DNA of 64,000 bases from Boesenbergia rotunda (GCA_024364735.1 JAGFNQ010006399.1:86734-150733), one strand, 5' to 3'. Counted from the first letter of the stretch, positions 23,176 to 36,300 are shown. Program-made: numbers and translations. Notes: generated by a model from the sequence alone, not told the origin.

Positions 23176-23815
23176 TGTTAAGACACTTATGAGCTAGAGG
23201 AGGTTGAATAGTTAGCTTATCTTCTTCAATTTTGATTAGTAACATAGACTTGAAGTAAAGCATGTCAAAATGCTATCGACTTCGATTTATTTGGTTTCCA
23301 CTTCTTTGATGTGATTAATCAAAGGGTCCAGTTCTGTCTCACAACTTTACTATAAAAATCTTTTTTCCAAAAACTTTTCGGAGACAAAGAAGTCTCGTAC
23401 ACTTATTCTCTCAAGAACACAATAAGTATAACAAAATAAACAAACAAAAATGAAAGTAAGCATTTTACAATGAGATTTTGCTTAACTTGCTATCTTGTTG
23501 CTTGGAAATATCTTTTATTGATTCGGAAATACAACAATACTTCACTTCAAAATCCTCAAGAACTGGCATCGAAGAAACTCCACGAAAACTCCTTTTCTAT
23601 GGTTAGTTTCGGATTGAAAAACACCTCCTAATCAATTAGTCTTACCCTGAGTTGAATGTCATATCAGATTGACCGTTCAAAACCTACAACATGACTCTTT
23701 TTCATCTATACAATTGATTAGCGAGTCTTACAAATTGATTGATAGTTTCTAATCAATTGATCGAATCGATTTAAAAGCTTTCTGTTCTTTGTGAAAATAC
23801 TCCAACAAATTAGCC

Positions 23816-24845
23816 TGTTGGATATCATGTGAATGGAAAGGGAGATGGTGGGACTTTCTAGTGAGTAGAAAGTGAGGTGGGGAATAAAGAGACTCCCTTG
23901 TGAGTGGGGCTTTAGTCCCACATTGGGAGTTTTAAGGTAAAATGGTTGGTTTATATTGTTTCACAAGCATGTTAGTTGTAAACAAATGCTAGGGGAAAGA
24001 CTCTCTCTCACGCGTGAGTGCGCAGGGGGGTGCAAATCCAGGGCCTCGATTTGTACTAAACCAAGTGAACTCGTGTGCGTGCACGACCTATGCGCGTCGA
24101 ATGTCCGACCAGTCGGGGCAAAATTTGTCCAAGCAGATGAACCAACGTTTTGCCAAATTATTTTTGCTCAAATGTAACTGATGCATTAACTTTTGATTAA
24201 TGCAAAATTAGTAACCCCCAGGCGTTCGGATCTGGCCGGTTAATTGGCAGTAATTGACGATTAATTTGTCATTGAATACAGCAGGGGGCTGAGCCTATAT
24301 AAAGGGGTTGTGTGACCGAGAGCAAAACACACAGACAAACAAACAGAGAAAGAAATTCTCTTCCACTCCACCTCATTCCCGACCTCTTTTGGTAGCGTTC
24401 GGGTACATCCTCAGTTCACCGCGAGCAACGAGTGCTCCCTTGTGCCCGTGGTTCGGTTGTTGTATCCTGAGAGACAGACATCCATCTGAGCCTTGAAGCA
24501 CTGTCGGAGGAGGACAAATCTATTTCAAGGAAACTGCGCTGCGCAGGCCTCAGCAAATTCCTAGTCGATCGGGAGACGCCCGACTACTGCTCGGAAACTC
24601 GGGAGCTCAGCTTGGGAGCTTGGGAGATACTGCTCAAGAGCTCGGCTCGGGAGCTCATGAGACACTGCTTGAGTCGGGAGACTTGGTCGGGAGCTCGGGA
24701 CACCTAGTCCGGAGCTCGGGAATTCAGCTCGGGAGATTGCAGTTTGGGAAAAGCAGCTCGGGCCACTCAACAGATAAGTTGAAATTATTGTTTGTAATTT
24801 CAATTTATTGTAAACTCTTCAAAAAAGACTACATTTCCTCCTACA
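23816..24845 (+). mobile_element. Solo LTR, copia-like (1.0 kb)
   Basis: It begins TGTTGGATATCATGTG, contains the common 'AGTCCCACATTGGG' phrase, a TATATAAAG box near 24296, and ends CTACA. Flanks are TAGCC (23811-23815) and CAGCC (24846-24850), a 4/5 target duplication. AATCAATT-word DNA continues on both sides. It carries a run of CTCGGGAG words at about 24592-24765. No internal genes are present. Confidence 0.65.
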
Positions 24846-24939
24846 CAGCCTACTCGATTACCCCTACTAAATTGATTGTCCTAATCAATTTCAACACCTT
24901 TTATGATCTTTGCAAAAGCCTCTAATCATTGGCCTAATC

Positions 24940-26371
24940 TGTAGGATCGGGTAGAGCAATAGGGGGTGAATAGCGCTCTTAAAACACTTTCTCTTTCAGA
25001 AACGAGTACGCAGCGGAACATAATTAAGAATACAAGGCACGGCTAACAAAAGTTTATTTTTATTTGGTTCGGAGTCTTATAATAGCTCCTACTCCAAGGG
25101 TCACGGTCCTTGACTGTTTACTTTGATCAATCACTGTAAGTTCGAAAAGCTCTTACAAATGATGGGTAAGTACAATTTGTGTAAGTAAAGAATACTGACA
25201 ACTGAAGAATAACAATTGAAGCGTCGTTGTTGGAGTAGTGTTACGTTGTCGTTGAGTGACCTTTTGCGCAGCACACAGGAGACTAAAATGTAGTAGCAGT
25301 GATAATAAAATTGATTCTTGAGCCTTCAGTCGAACAACCCTTATATAGGGTCTCTCGGGCGCCTGTATAGCCATCCTGGGTGCCTGTATCCCTGTGATTT
25401 GACCACTGATCGATCTGTGCTAGGTACAACCTCTATCCACACTCGGGCGTCTATCTGCACTCGAGCACCTGTGTTGCTAACATGGATCCTCTACTCAGCT
25501 TGCGCCAGCTCATCCAAGCCTTGGTTGGGTGCCTGAGTCGCTCTCAGGCGCTCGGAGTTCCGGACTCTTGACTCCCATATGGGCACCTGAACTCAGGCAA
25601 TCATCCCTTTTTGCTAGCTGCAAAACAAGGCTAGTATCATAGACAATAATATAATTAATGCATGTATGTGATAGCCCATGTTGTCCGGTCCTGACTTTTA
25701 GGTTTCAACCGAGACTCTAGGTCGGACCGATGCCTATTGTTCCTTCTTTCGGGGAATGCACCCTCACCTACTTATCTTAGGAGAAGATACATGTTGCCAA
25801 CCTTTGGTTGGACTTTTGCCCGACCTTCGAAGTCTCCGAAACTCACGACGTCCAATTGTCAACCTGTCCGAACTTCTGTCCATCATCCTTGCTCGCCTAA
25901 GACTTCTGCCCAATCCTACAGATCAGGACTTTGGTGGTCAACCCTCGGCCAAGTCTTCATGCCCAATCTTCCAAACCAGGTCTTCATGCCCAACCCTCGG
26001 TCAGGTCTTCGTGCTCGGTCTTCCTAACCAGGTCTTCGTGCCTAGTCTTCTGAACCAGGTCTTCGTGCCCAGCCCTCGGTTAGGTCTTCATGCCTGGTCT
26101 TCAAAACCAGGTCTTCATGTCCAACCCTCAATCAAGTCTTCGTGCTCGGTCTTCCGAACCATGTCTTTGTACCCAACCATCGGTTAGGTCTTCGTTACAC
26201 AACCCTCAGCTAGGACTTAATGCCCAATCCTGTAAATTAGAACTTAATGCCTAGGTAAACTAGGACTTTCCTACACACTCAAGATAACACGTTAGATCTC
26301 AAATAATACTTAACTTTGAACCATTTACAAATATCAAAATAAGGTTCGATCATGTACTTTCGGCACCAACA
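24940..26371 (-). mobile_element. Solo LTR, Sirevirus-like (1.4 kb), TSD TAATC
   Basis: On the minus strand it runs from TGTTGGTGCCGAAAG (26371) to TATTCACCCCCTATTGC...CCTACA (24940). Perfect TAATC copies flank it (24935-24939 and 26372-26376). Because no PBS or genes adjoin it, it arose by LTR-LTR recombination. Two repeat fields lie inside: GGCGCCTG-like words (about 25350-25620) and a roughly 30-bp 'aggtcttcgtgcccaaccctcgg' array (about 25930-26220). The frames 25737-26187 are read-through of that array. Confidence 0.88.
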
Positions 26372-26810
26372 TAATCAATTCCAACCATCCTGTTCTCTCA
26401 TGAAAAAGCTTTCAATTGATTAGCTTAGCCTCAATTGATTGTCCAAATTGATTTCACAGCCTTCTATTCTCTCGTAAAAAAACTCCTAATCTATTAGTCT
26501 AATCGATTGGTTTAGCCTCAATAGATTGCCCCAATCAATTCGACGACCTTTTTTGCTCTTGTGAAAATGCTCTCAATCAATTACGCCAATTGATTGCTTT
26601 GGGTCAATCAATTACACTAATTGATTGCTCAAACCTTAACTTTGAACTTGAGTTTAGAGTTTCTTTGTCCAACTCTAAAGTTATCCATGACTTAGTTGGG
26701 ACTTTCTATTGCATAGCAACCGATCAATCTTGACCTATCAGGCTTCTTCACCAAGTGTCTAGTCATCTTTTGAATCACTTGGACTTTCCATCTTGTGGCA
26801 AGTGTCTAGT

Positions 26811-27792
26811 CCTCTATGGCCTACTTGGACTTTTCCCTTATCAACTTTTTATTGAACTTTTGATCACCAATTGTCTAGTAAACCTTTAACCCACTTGGAC
26901 TTTTCCCTTACTTAGCCCCACTAAGACTTTTATTGCTTAGTTCCCAACTAGATCTTCCACTGTCTAGCACCTCTAAGACATCCATTTTATAGTTCTCAAC
27001 TATGTTTTTAACTGCCTAACCCCGCAAAGACTTTCATTGTCTAGTTCCCAACTAGGTCTTCCACTACCTAACCTCCAGTTAGAACTTTCCATTGCCTAAC
27101 CTTTAGTTAGGACGTTTCCAATCAAGTATTCGGTCCTTCCTTGACCTACTTGACTTCGCTCTCATACATTATCAAACGTCGAAACACAAGTTTAGACTAA
27201 CCCGACCTTAGTCAAACTGGTTAACCTTGACTCAAGGATGATTACACCAATAGTCGCAACTGTTCTTACGAACTCTGCCCATAATTAACCTTAATTAGAT
27301 CTCTATGACCCACTTTGACTTTTCTCTTATCAACTTTTTGTTGAACTTTCGATCGCCAATTGTCTAGTAAACCTTTGACCCACTTGGACATTTCCCTTAC
27401 TTAGCCCCACTAGGACTTTTATTGTTTAGTTCCCAACTAGGTCTTCCACTATCTAGCCCCTCTAGGACATCCATTGTATGGTTCTCAACTATGTTTTTAA
27501 CTGCCTAACCCTGCAAGGACTTTCATTGTCTAGTTCCCAACTAAGTCTTCTACTACGTAACCTCCAGTTAGGACTTTCCATTGCCTAACCTTCAATTAGG
27601 ACGTTTCTAATCAAGTATTCGGTCCTTCCTTGACCTACTTGACTTCGCTCTCATATATTGTCAAACGTTGAAACTCAAGCTTAGACTAACCCAAGCTTAG
27701 TCGTCAAACTGGTCAACCTTGACTCAAGGATGATTACACCAATAGTCGCAACTGTTCTTACGAACCCTGCCCATAATTAACCTTAATTAGAT
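26811..27792. repeat. Tandem direct duplication, two units of about 490 bp
   Basis: Unit 1 (about 26811-27300) and unit 2 (about 27301-27792) align throughout with an offset of 489-491 bp and differences of several per cent; both end 'aattaaccttaattagatc'. The unit also has an internal 'tctagttcccaactaggtcttccac' short repeat. The assembly gap begins 40 bp after unit 2, suggesting more units were collapsed. Confidence 0.85.
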
Positions 27793-27831
27793 CACTTAAT
27801 GTGTTTGTTCTATAATGGCATAAATTTGTGT

Positions 27832-27938
27832 NNNNNNNNNNNNNNNNNNNNNNNNNNNNNNNNNNNNNNNNNNNNNNNNNNNNNNNNNNNNNNNNNNNNN
27901 NNNNNNNNNNNNNNNNNNNNNNNNNNNNNNNNNNNNNN
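27832..27938. other. Assembly gap (107 N)
   Basis: Run of N. The reading frames crossing it are meaningless. Confidence 1.
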
Positions 27939-28082
27939 CGGACAGTGGCGGCGGCCTCCGGCCGTTGCCCCGAACAAAACTATAACCTGGAGGGACGGGT
28001 GAACCCGTCGAGGATCGGTGCAATTGGGTTTCATGTTGGATTCACGTTGAGTTTTTCATGTTCCCAATCATTTTCCTTACTA
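27939..28082. other. Sequence right of the gap
   Basis: A short G/C-rich patch then unique sequence. Nothing recognised. Confidence 0.3.
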
Positions 28083-30200
28083 AAACTCTAACTTATAAAA
28101 GACAAAAAATTATCAAAAAATATTCTAAATATTAAAAAAATCTAAAAATTACTAAAAAAATAATTCACTAAAAAAAATAAAAAAATCCAACGAATACTCT
28201 TGCATTAGGTGTTTTATGTGTATGTTATGAATATCAAATTTTTTCTATTGGAGGAAGTACCTGTTTAATGAGAGTTTATATTTGCTCTTTAATGCTCTAT
28301 ATTAATAAACACATGCATGTATTTTAAAAAAAATTTTATTGTATGTACCTAAACTCAAAACAACTTCGCTTATGATGACTCAATCATGGCCGGTTCCAAT
28401 CCCAGATAAAGGAGGGTCGCGTTAGGTTGCCAGACAATGTTAAACTATGATAAATGCTCAATGAATAAATCCATTGGAGAGAGACAAATAAGATATCATA
28501 GCTAAATAAGATGTATTAATGATGAATACAATAGAGTACTAGTAAATGATGAAGAAATAAAAGAGCAGTGGAAGATATATTTTCATTAACTTTTTAATAA
28601 AGATTTAGATTACGAACTTAACTTAGGCAATTTAAGTCGCATGAGTACAAAAATTTAAATTTTTATCATAGAATTCAAACTTCAAAAGTAGAATAAGCTT
28701 TGAAAGGGATACAAAATGGAAAAGTCATGAGACCAGATGATATCCCAATAGAGGTATGACATTGCTTAGGAAAATAAGTATTGAATGACTTACAAAATTA
28801 TTTAATATGATATTTAAATCGAAAAAATGTCTAATCAATGGAGGGTAAGTACTCTAGTTCCTTTATAAGAATAAATGAGACATACAAAATTGTGTAAACT
28901 ATAAGGATACTAAACTAATGAGTCATACCATGAAACTTTGGAAAAATGTAATAGAAAAAAATTAAGGAAAGATACCATGGTAATCTAAAATCAATGTATT
29001 CATGCTTGGAAGGTCGACAATGGAGGCTATACATTTTCTCTGACAACTAATTGAAAAGTATCGAAAGCAAAAAATAAGATTTGTACATGGTATTCATTAA
29101 CATAGAAAAAGTTTATAATATAAAAAATTATATGGAGAATTCTTAAAAAGAGAGGTGTTAGCATATCATATATTGAACTAATTAAGGATACGCATGAGGA
29201 TGTAACCACCAGAGTGAAGACTTCATGCAGATTAATTGACACATTCCTAATAAGGATACGGTTACATCAGGGATCAACTCTAAGTTTCTATCTTTTTATA
29301 CTATTCATGGACGAACTCGCTGGACACATTCAAGATATATTATATACCATAGTGCATGTTATATACCATGCTATTTGTAGATGATATTGTTTTGATAGAC
29401 GAGATACATGAAGGAGTTAATGCTAAACTAGAATCATGACAGGAAATATTCGAAGTGAAAGGCTTTAGGCTTAGTAGAGTAAATACATAATATATGAAAT
29501 TTAAGTTTAGCAATATTAAACGTAATGAGATAATTGTTAAGATAGGAGATGAGGAGTTGTCTAGAACTGGGAGCTTTAAGTATTTAAGATTATTTTTGCA
29601 AAATAATGAAGGGATTGAGAGAGATATCTTACATAAAATACAAACGGAATGGTTGAAATGGAGGTTAGTGTCGAGTATTTTATATGGTCATAAAGGTGTA
29701 TTATATTATAATAAAGTACCTCTAAAACTAAAGAAATTTTTTACAAAATGACAGTTAGACTTGTTATATTATATAACGGTGAATGCTGGGCTATGAGTCG
29801 GGCACATAAGCAGAAGATGAAAATTGCAGAGACGAGAACGTTAGGATGGATGTGTGGACATACAAAGATATACATAATAATAAATGAAAGCTTTAGAGAG
29901 AAAGTCTGAGTTGCATCTATATAGGAAAAATTTTGAAAGACGTATTTAAGATGATGTAGACATGTATTTAGACGACTAATAAATGTCTCAGTTAGGCAAT
30001 ATGAAACTATGACAAATAGACACATCAAAAGAGAGAGATGAAGACCAAAATAGACTTGGTTAGCAACAATAAAATAAGATAAAATTTATTTAAATATAGA
30101 TGATGATATAATAGGGCACGGAGCTCAATGATATAGAAAGATCTATATAACCAACCCCACTTAGTAGGATAACACTTAGTTATTGTCGTTGTACTTAAGT
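28083..30200 (+). mobile_element. RTE-type LINE, degenerate
   Basis: A non-LTR reverse transcriptase can be followed through shifting frames: KSHETR/PDDIPIEV-like at about 28720-28755, HTMKLWK near 28925, STMEAIHFL near 29015, then LFVDDIVLID (catalytic box, about 29372-29400). The best open piece is 29494-29751 (MKFKFSNIKRNE...SFKYLRLF), then the MCGHTK region near 29853. The 3' end 'accccacttagtaggataacacttagttattgtcgttgt' is the usual plant RTE tail. About 1.2 kb of its 5' half is repeated in reverse at 30593-32802. Confidence 0.82.
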
Positions 30201-30592
30201 TCAGAACATTCATGCTTATTTTATTTTGATATTCTGAAATAAAGTTATCATAATTTACTATTGCCTTTTAATATATGATGTTTGTAAATATTATATTGAA
30301 TTCCTTTTGAATCATAATTTACTATAGTTTAGCATTAAGTGTTTGTAAAAATGATCTAGATTATTTTGGGTCATTAGGAAGACTAGTTAGAAATTGGCAT
30401 GTATAAATCATATTTCATATAATTTTCATGCTACACATTTATATTGTCACATCTTGATCTAAGTCATTAATGTCATTGTTATAGTCATTACTTGTGGGGT
30501 TTGTTATGGTTATAGTAACTATGTTATCTTTAGTTTTATACCAATGAAATTAATGGATCAGAATTATTTTACAGGGGTTTTCTTTACATAGT

Positions 30593-32802
30593 GTAAAAAG
30601 ATAGAGACTTAGAGTTGATCTTTGATGTAACCGTATCCTTATTGGAAATGCTTCATTAATCTGCCTGAAGTCTTCACTCTGGTCGTTACATCCTCATACG
30701 TATCTTTAATTAGTTCAATATATGATATGCTAACACCTCTCTTTTTAAGAATTCTCCATATAATTTTTCCTCGAACCATATTATAAACTTTTTCTAAGTC
30801 AATGAATACCATGTGGAAATCTTATTTTTGCTCCCGATACTTTTTAATTAGTTGTCTGAGAAAATGTATAGCCTCTATTGTCGACCTTCCAGGCATTAAT
30901 ACATTGATTTTTGATCACCGTGGTATCTTTCCTTAATTTTTTTCTATTACACTTTCTTGAAGTTGTTGGGTCAATCTGTGGTCCGGAGGGACCATGTGTT
31001 TTGATGTTTGGGCAAAGGGTTTAAGTTAGATTTATCCTTGTGTTTTGATATGTGTATTGGAGTATGCAGATCTTGTAGGATACACATGGACTTAGCTAGA
31101 CGGCTTCGGGTACGGTGAAGGGTGGCATGGAAGCAAGCTGTGGGCTTGTGTGCACCCGAGGGACCATGGATAGCAGGGACGATGAGCCGAGGGACGCAGA
31201 CTTCGAGGCGTACGTGAAGGATGACATGGAGGCAAGCTAGAGGCTTGTGTGCGCATTTGAGGGACGAGGGCCAAAGACGAAGAGGGTGCGAAGGCAACAA
31301 ATCGAGGCTGCTGGTGAAGAATCAGCTGAGTTGTGAGGGGTCGAGTGCTGAGGGAATGTACTCAGGAAATCCTAGGGGTCAAGTGCTGAGAGAATTGTAC
31401 TCGGGAAGAAAACCTAGGTAGGGCAGTTGACTGGGCCTCAGGCAATTGACTGATAAAAGGGGCAGAAAAATCAGTCGACTGCTATGGGGGCAGTCGACTG
31501 GTAGCAGCCACAATTCGAATGTTGGGGCTTGCAATGGTCGAGTTTGAGTGGGGGCAGTCGACTGGTGGCGGCCAAAACAGTTGTGAGCTCTATTTAAAAG
31601 GGCTTCGTTTTGGCTGAGACTCTTGACAAATTTGGCTTTGGTTAAAGGTCATATAGTAGTCTAAGAGCTCAGAGGTGTGTTCAAGGTTGTGGTGAGGTTT
31701 CTCCACCCACAAGGAGCTACACGAGCTAGCCGGAGGGCATCCGGGGAGTGATTCACCGAAGGATCAAGGGATCGTCCACCTTACGGACAGCTGTGGAGTA
31801 GGAGCGTTATCTCCGAACCACGTAAAGGTTGGTGTTAGCGTTTGTTTTTAGTTTGTTCATTTGTTTTTGGTTGCGAACGCTAACATCGTAAGAAGAAGAA
31901 TCGGGAAAAAGCTATTCACCCCCCTCTAGCTTGACGAACATGATCTAACAGAAGTTTCATGGTATGACTCATTAATTTAGTATCCTTATAGTTTACACAA
32001 TTTTATATGTCTCATTTATTCTTATAAAAGAACTAGAATACTTACCCTCCATTAATTAGATATTTTTTTGATTTAAATATTATATTAAATAATTTGGTAA
32101 GTCATTCAATACTTGTTTCCCTATGTACTTCCATACCTCTATTGGGATATCATCTGGTCTCATGACTTTTTCATTTTGTATCCCTTTCAAAGTTTGTTCT
32201 ACTTTTGAAGTTTGAATTCTATGATAAAAATTTAAAGTTTTGTACTCATTTGACTTACTTAAATTGCCTAAGTTAAGTTCGTCATCTAAACCTTTATTAA
32301 AAAGTTAATGAAAATATATCTTCCACTGCTCTTTTATTTCTTTATCATTTACTAGTAGTCTATTACATTCATCATTAATACATCTTATTTGGCTATAATC
32401 TCTTATTTTTTTCTCTCCAATGGATTTATTAATTGAGCATTTGTCACAGTTTAACATTGTCTGACAACCTAACGCAACCCTCCTTTATTTGGGATTGGGA
32501 CCGACCATGATTGGATCGTCACAAGCGAAGTTGTTTTGAGTTTAGGTACATACAATAAATTTTTTTAAAAATACATGCATGTGTTTATTAATATAGAGCA
32601 TTAAAGAGCAAATATAGACTCTCATTAAACAGGTACTTCCTCCAATAGAAAAAATTTAATATCTATAGCATGCACATAAAACACCTAATGCAAGAGTATT
32701 CGTTGGATTTTTTTTAGTAAATTATTTTTTAAAGTAATTTTTAGATTTTTTAATATTTAGAATATTTTTGGTAATTTTTTTGTCTTTTATAAGTTAGAGT
32801 TT
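30593..32802 (-). mobile_element. Inverted partial copy of the LINE, interrupted by a solo LTR
   Basis: Excluding 30964-31950, this is the reverse complement of 28083-29300, with modest divergence, starting at 'gtaaaaagatagagacttagagttgatc' and ending 'acttataagttagagttt'-type sequence. It therefore holds the N-terminal half of the same degenerate RT. The two arms are separated by 1.29 kb, the LINE's own 3' half. Confidence 0.85.
30964..31950 (+). mobile_element. Solo LTR, Sirevirus-like (987 bp), TSD GAAGT
   Basis: It runs from TGTTGGGTCAATC to ATGATCTAACA and closely resembles the 5' LTR at 41521-42641, including the CTATTCACCCCCC tail. Perfect GAAGT copies flank it (30959-30963, 31951-31955). 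It carries three or more CAGTCGACTG palindromes (31473-31563) upstream of a CTATTTAAAAG TATA-like box near 31588. Confidence 0.9.
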
Positions 32803-32974
32803 GAGGTCTATATATCTATTTAGTTGATATTAGGGATTATCTTTGTTATTGGATAAAACTTTTTTTCAATAAAACCCAGAGATGGTGATTTCTCTTCATT
32901 TATCGATTTCTCGTGCCTTATTTTTCTTTATAATTCTTCTAAGGAAACGAACTCATAGAATAATTGCTATTCTG

Positions 32975-33371
32975 TCCGACGTCAACACCTTAGGCAATAA
33001 GGCCTTAATGAGTAGATTTGCTAAGATGATAACTATGTTAATATGCTCAATAATAAGTTGATCACTCTGAATAATTTTTTTTTAATTGCTAGAAACTTAA
33101 TATCGATATGATTTAGCTTCGATGAATTATGATTGTTCTCGGCTTAAAGTTTTGTGACTTTATTATCACAGTTGATATAATCAATTATCTGTTAATGTCA
33201 TTAACAATCTAGAATGTTATGATGAAGTTTTGTAATCAAAACTCATGATTGGATGCTTCATATCAATCTATCAACTTTGCTTCCATATATAATAAAAGTG
33301 GCTATTAGCGTTTATTTAATGTTTTTCCACGATATAATCCTTTTTCCAAGCTTATAGATATAGTCTGAAGT
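32975..33371 (-). pseudogene. copia RNase H C-terminal part
   Basis: Reading minus from 33371: a degraded 'ISWKN.K.TLIATF' block, 'INCDNK' (active-site region) and 'NHIDIKFLAIKK', all recognisable copia RNase H landmarks with several stops. It continues the frame of 36554-36799 across the inserted LTR. Confidence 0.65.
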
Positions 33372-36300
33372 TGTTAAAATATGAAACTTTTGGAGGGCTA
33401 AAGTATTAAAAACCAAAAATTAAGAACTTGATTTTGAATAGCCCGATTTGAAGGGCCTTTTTATAAATATGCCTAAACTTATAATTTCCCTTCTTTTCAT
33501 TTTCGCCGACGGTTTTCGCCGACAGCCCCACACGATCCCTCTCTTCTCCCTTGCATCGTTGATGCACAACCCTTTGCTCCGCACGCGGCATACTCTCCAC
33601 CCGATCGAAGCCACCACATAGCAAGCCAACCGGTTCCTTCTTCCTTTCTTCCTCTTCACCGCAGTGCACTGGGCCGTGGAGGAAGATCTTCCGCTGACCA
33701 CCATCGTCGGTGATTTTGGAAGCGGCTAGATCTGAGTGCCAACGCTCATTGATTTGGTAGGTTCTTGATTCCTTTGCCTTTCCCTGTTTCCTTTGGAGTC
33801 TTTTTCCATTCACCTTGGTAACCTCAAGTTGCGAACTGGTCTAGGAGCGCAGTCACGCGGATATTCTACCCTACGCGATCGGGGTAGGTTTGGAGGAGAG
33901 GAGGAGGTTTACCAGAGGGAAGGGTTGCTTGGGAGGCCTTATGGTTACTGGTTTCTTTCGAAAGATCCGGAGCAAGGGGCATCGCTCGGTTAGTATTTAT
34001 CTCAAATGGAATTCTTGATGATTCGGATTTGGTATTGGTTAGATCAGTAAGCATAAAATAGTTTTCTGATTTGATTACTGATCTTGATAGTAGATGCATT
34101 GGTTATTTTTAGTAAAATTGGCAAAGATGAATTGATGGTACTTGCTATTAGATCAGTGAAGAAAAAGCTAGATTTCTGATTTGGTTTGTTGATTCGAATA
34201 GCAATCATGGGTGGGAATTTTGTGAGTTTGATCAATAGATGATGAAGGATTTGTTTGTTTCTAATTATAGTCGATAGAGTTTAGATTTGTTTATTTTGGC
34301 TATGGGCTTTGGGGTTGATTCAAGACAGTAGGTTTTGAATTAATGTTTGATAGAAATTGGGTTTTGAATGATTGTTGTCATGTGTAAGTGTGTTTAGCTC
34401 AAATTTTTGGGAAACCCTATATAGGTTGTCTTGAGCTAACAAGTTAGGTAAGGGTAGGCTGTTTGTATGGATCGACAGCAGAATTGAGGTGGTATTTATT
34501 CACTTCAATATGGGGGCTTAGTGGTTGGTTTGGTTTATGAATTGTAATGGGCAAGTTGCCATGGGGTTTTATCTGGAACAGAGTGTTACCAGGTTAGCAT
34601 TTAGATGTGTACATCATTGGATGATTAGGTTATTTGGCTATGCTATTTTGGTTTAGGGGTGTATAGCCGCTGGTCGGAATGGTTGTCTTGTTATATTTTT
34701 GTAATCCTATGTTTTGTGCCGTCTGATACTTAATTGTGATTAGGTGTTGGTTGGGCATTTTGGTTAGATTTAGACTTGGATTAAGTAAGGATTAATTAAA
34801 TGAACGTGATAATTAGGGTTACTCTTTTGCGATTACTCGTTAATTTAGTTATTTTAATTAATTTTATAAATAGCTAAAATATGTCCTTCGATACAGGACA
34901 TTGATTACCTTTGGACACCTGGACGGGAGGTTCTCTCCGACATGTTCTACATATAAGGCGAATACTTCTTACTTGATTTTATAGCTCCGTTTACCTTTAA
35001 ATCGATGGAATTTTATTATTTGAGTAGGATTATTTATCTTAAATATATTCTGCTTGTTTTTTTGTTTGATACTTGTTTTTGCTTGACGTTTGAGTAAAAC
35101 TCTAAATTTTCAATTATACAGTCTCAACTCGTGATTTTCAATTTAAAGAGTATCACTAGTATGCGTGTACTTTAGAAATATCATGTAACATATCTAGGGT
35201 TTGGTTGACATTAGATATACCCTATTTAATAGATTAGTTGCATGTTTATTTATTATGGTTCTGATTTGGATGCATGTGTTTCTTATTGATTCTATAATGG
35301 TTGACCTGGTTGTGTTTATACACTTTAGTATCATTCACCATGTTATATTTATTGCATGCTGGCGGTTATCGACTTCCTTATGGTTAAGCTTACCATCAGT
35401 TATATAGAGGTCTACTCACTCAACCACTCGGGGTAATGGTAGTTCTCAGAGTGCGAGTGGTCGTCCTATCATACTACGTTCAACCACTCATGGGTAGTGG
35501 TAGTTATTAGAGTAGTAGCCGACGGTGACACCCCCTCTGTTATTTATGAGGGATAGGTAGAGTGGTTTGCTCCCCCATTGGGTACTAGAGTGGTTGTGCT
35601 CCTCTTCTTGCAGTCAGAGGTTATTCCTTTTTTTTCTTGGGTATTATAGTGGTTGTGCTCCCCTAAAATCTTTGATATAGAGTGGTTGTGCTCCTCCTTT
35701 TCTTGGGATTCAGGATTGAGATTGTTCTCCCAGCATCCTGTCCACTCGGCCACTCATAGGAGATGGATGTAAAAGTGCGTACAGTTGTCACAACTCTTGT
35801 CCAATCGGCCACGCAAATATGTGTGATGGTTGTAGATTGGTGTGTATGGGTGACACATCATTACATCATTTGCATACGATACATCTTGTATTTATTTGAG
35901 CTATGATTGTTACATATGATTAATATACATATATGGTTATTGATTTGTATTTATTATTTGATCTGTATCTGCCTAGCAGTATGAGCAGATTGTTGATATA
36001 TCATGGGGATTTCTGATCATAGCCGCTCAAGTTATATGGTTTGCTAGGTATGTTTATGCATTTATTTATACTCTTATTCCGGTGACTTTATACCTTATTT
36101 CTATCTACTTGATTTACCTTATTTACACTATGTATTTATCTGTTCACTATATCCACAGAGTTCGAGCTCGAACTCACCACTCCTTGCCACTATTTTTGTT
36201 TCAGGTAATTGAAAGTTGTGTTTCATGCCGCCAGGAGAGGATCCAACTACCAGGTCTCTAGTGTCGCACCTTCTTTTTAATTCTTTTTACTTATTTCGTG

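Larger units (their letters stand above)
23176..27831 (-). mobile_element. Sirevirus-like LTR region (minus), interrupted by two solo LTRs and cut by the gap
   Basis: It opens with TGTTAAGACAC then GCTAGAGGAGGTTGAATAG, a decayed version of the reverse complement of the CTATTCACCCCCTCTAG tail typical of Sirevirus LTRs. The pieces outside the two solo LTRs (23176-23815, 24846-24939, 26372 onward) share the same iterated AATCAATTGATT words, showing they are one interrupted unit. The right end is lost in the duplication and assembly gap. Confidence 0.5.

Noticed and set aside
25737..26187. Long plus-strand frames with repeated peptide units
   Set aside because: Read-through of a 30-bp array inside a solo LTR, open in two frames at once; not a repeat protein gene.
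27796..28091. Reading frames across the gap
   Set aside because: They consist largely of N.
33406..33813. Minus-strand frame of 135 codons with G/C-rich content
   Set aside because: Within the solo LTR, overlapped by a second minus-strand frame of similar quality; no domain recognised.
35410..35840. Regularly recurring words resembling a CRISPR-like array
   Set aside because: Spacing and word sequence are irregular, the words are inside a plant LTR, and no associated genes exist.
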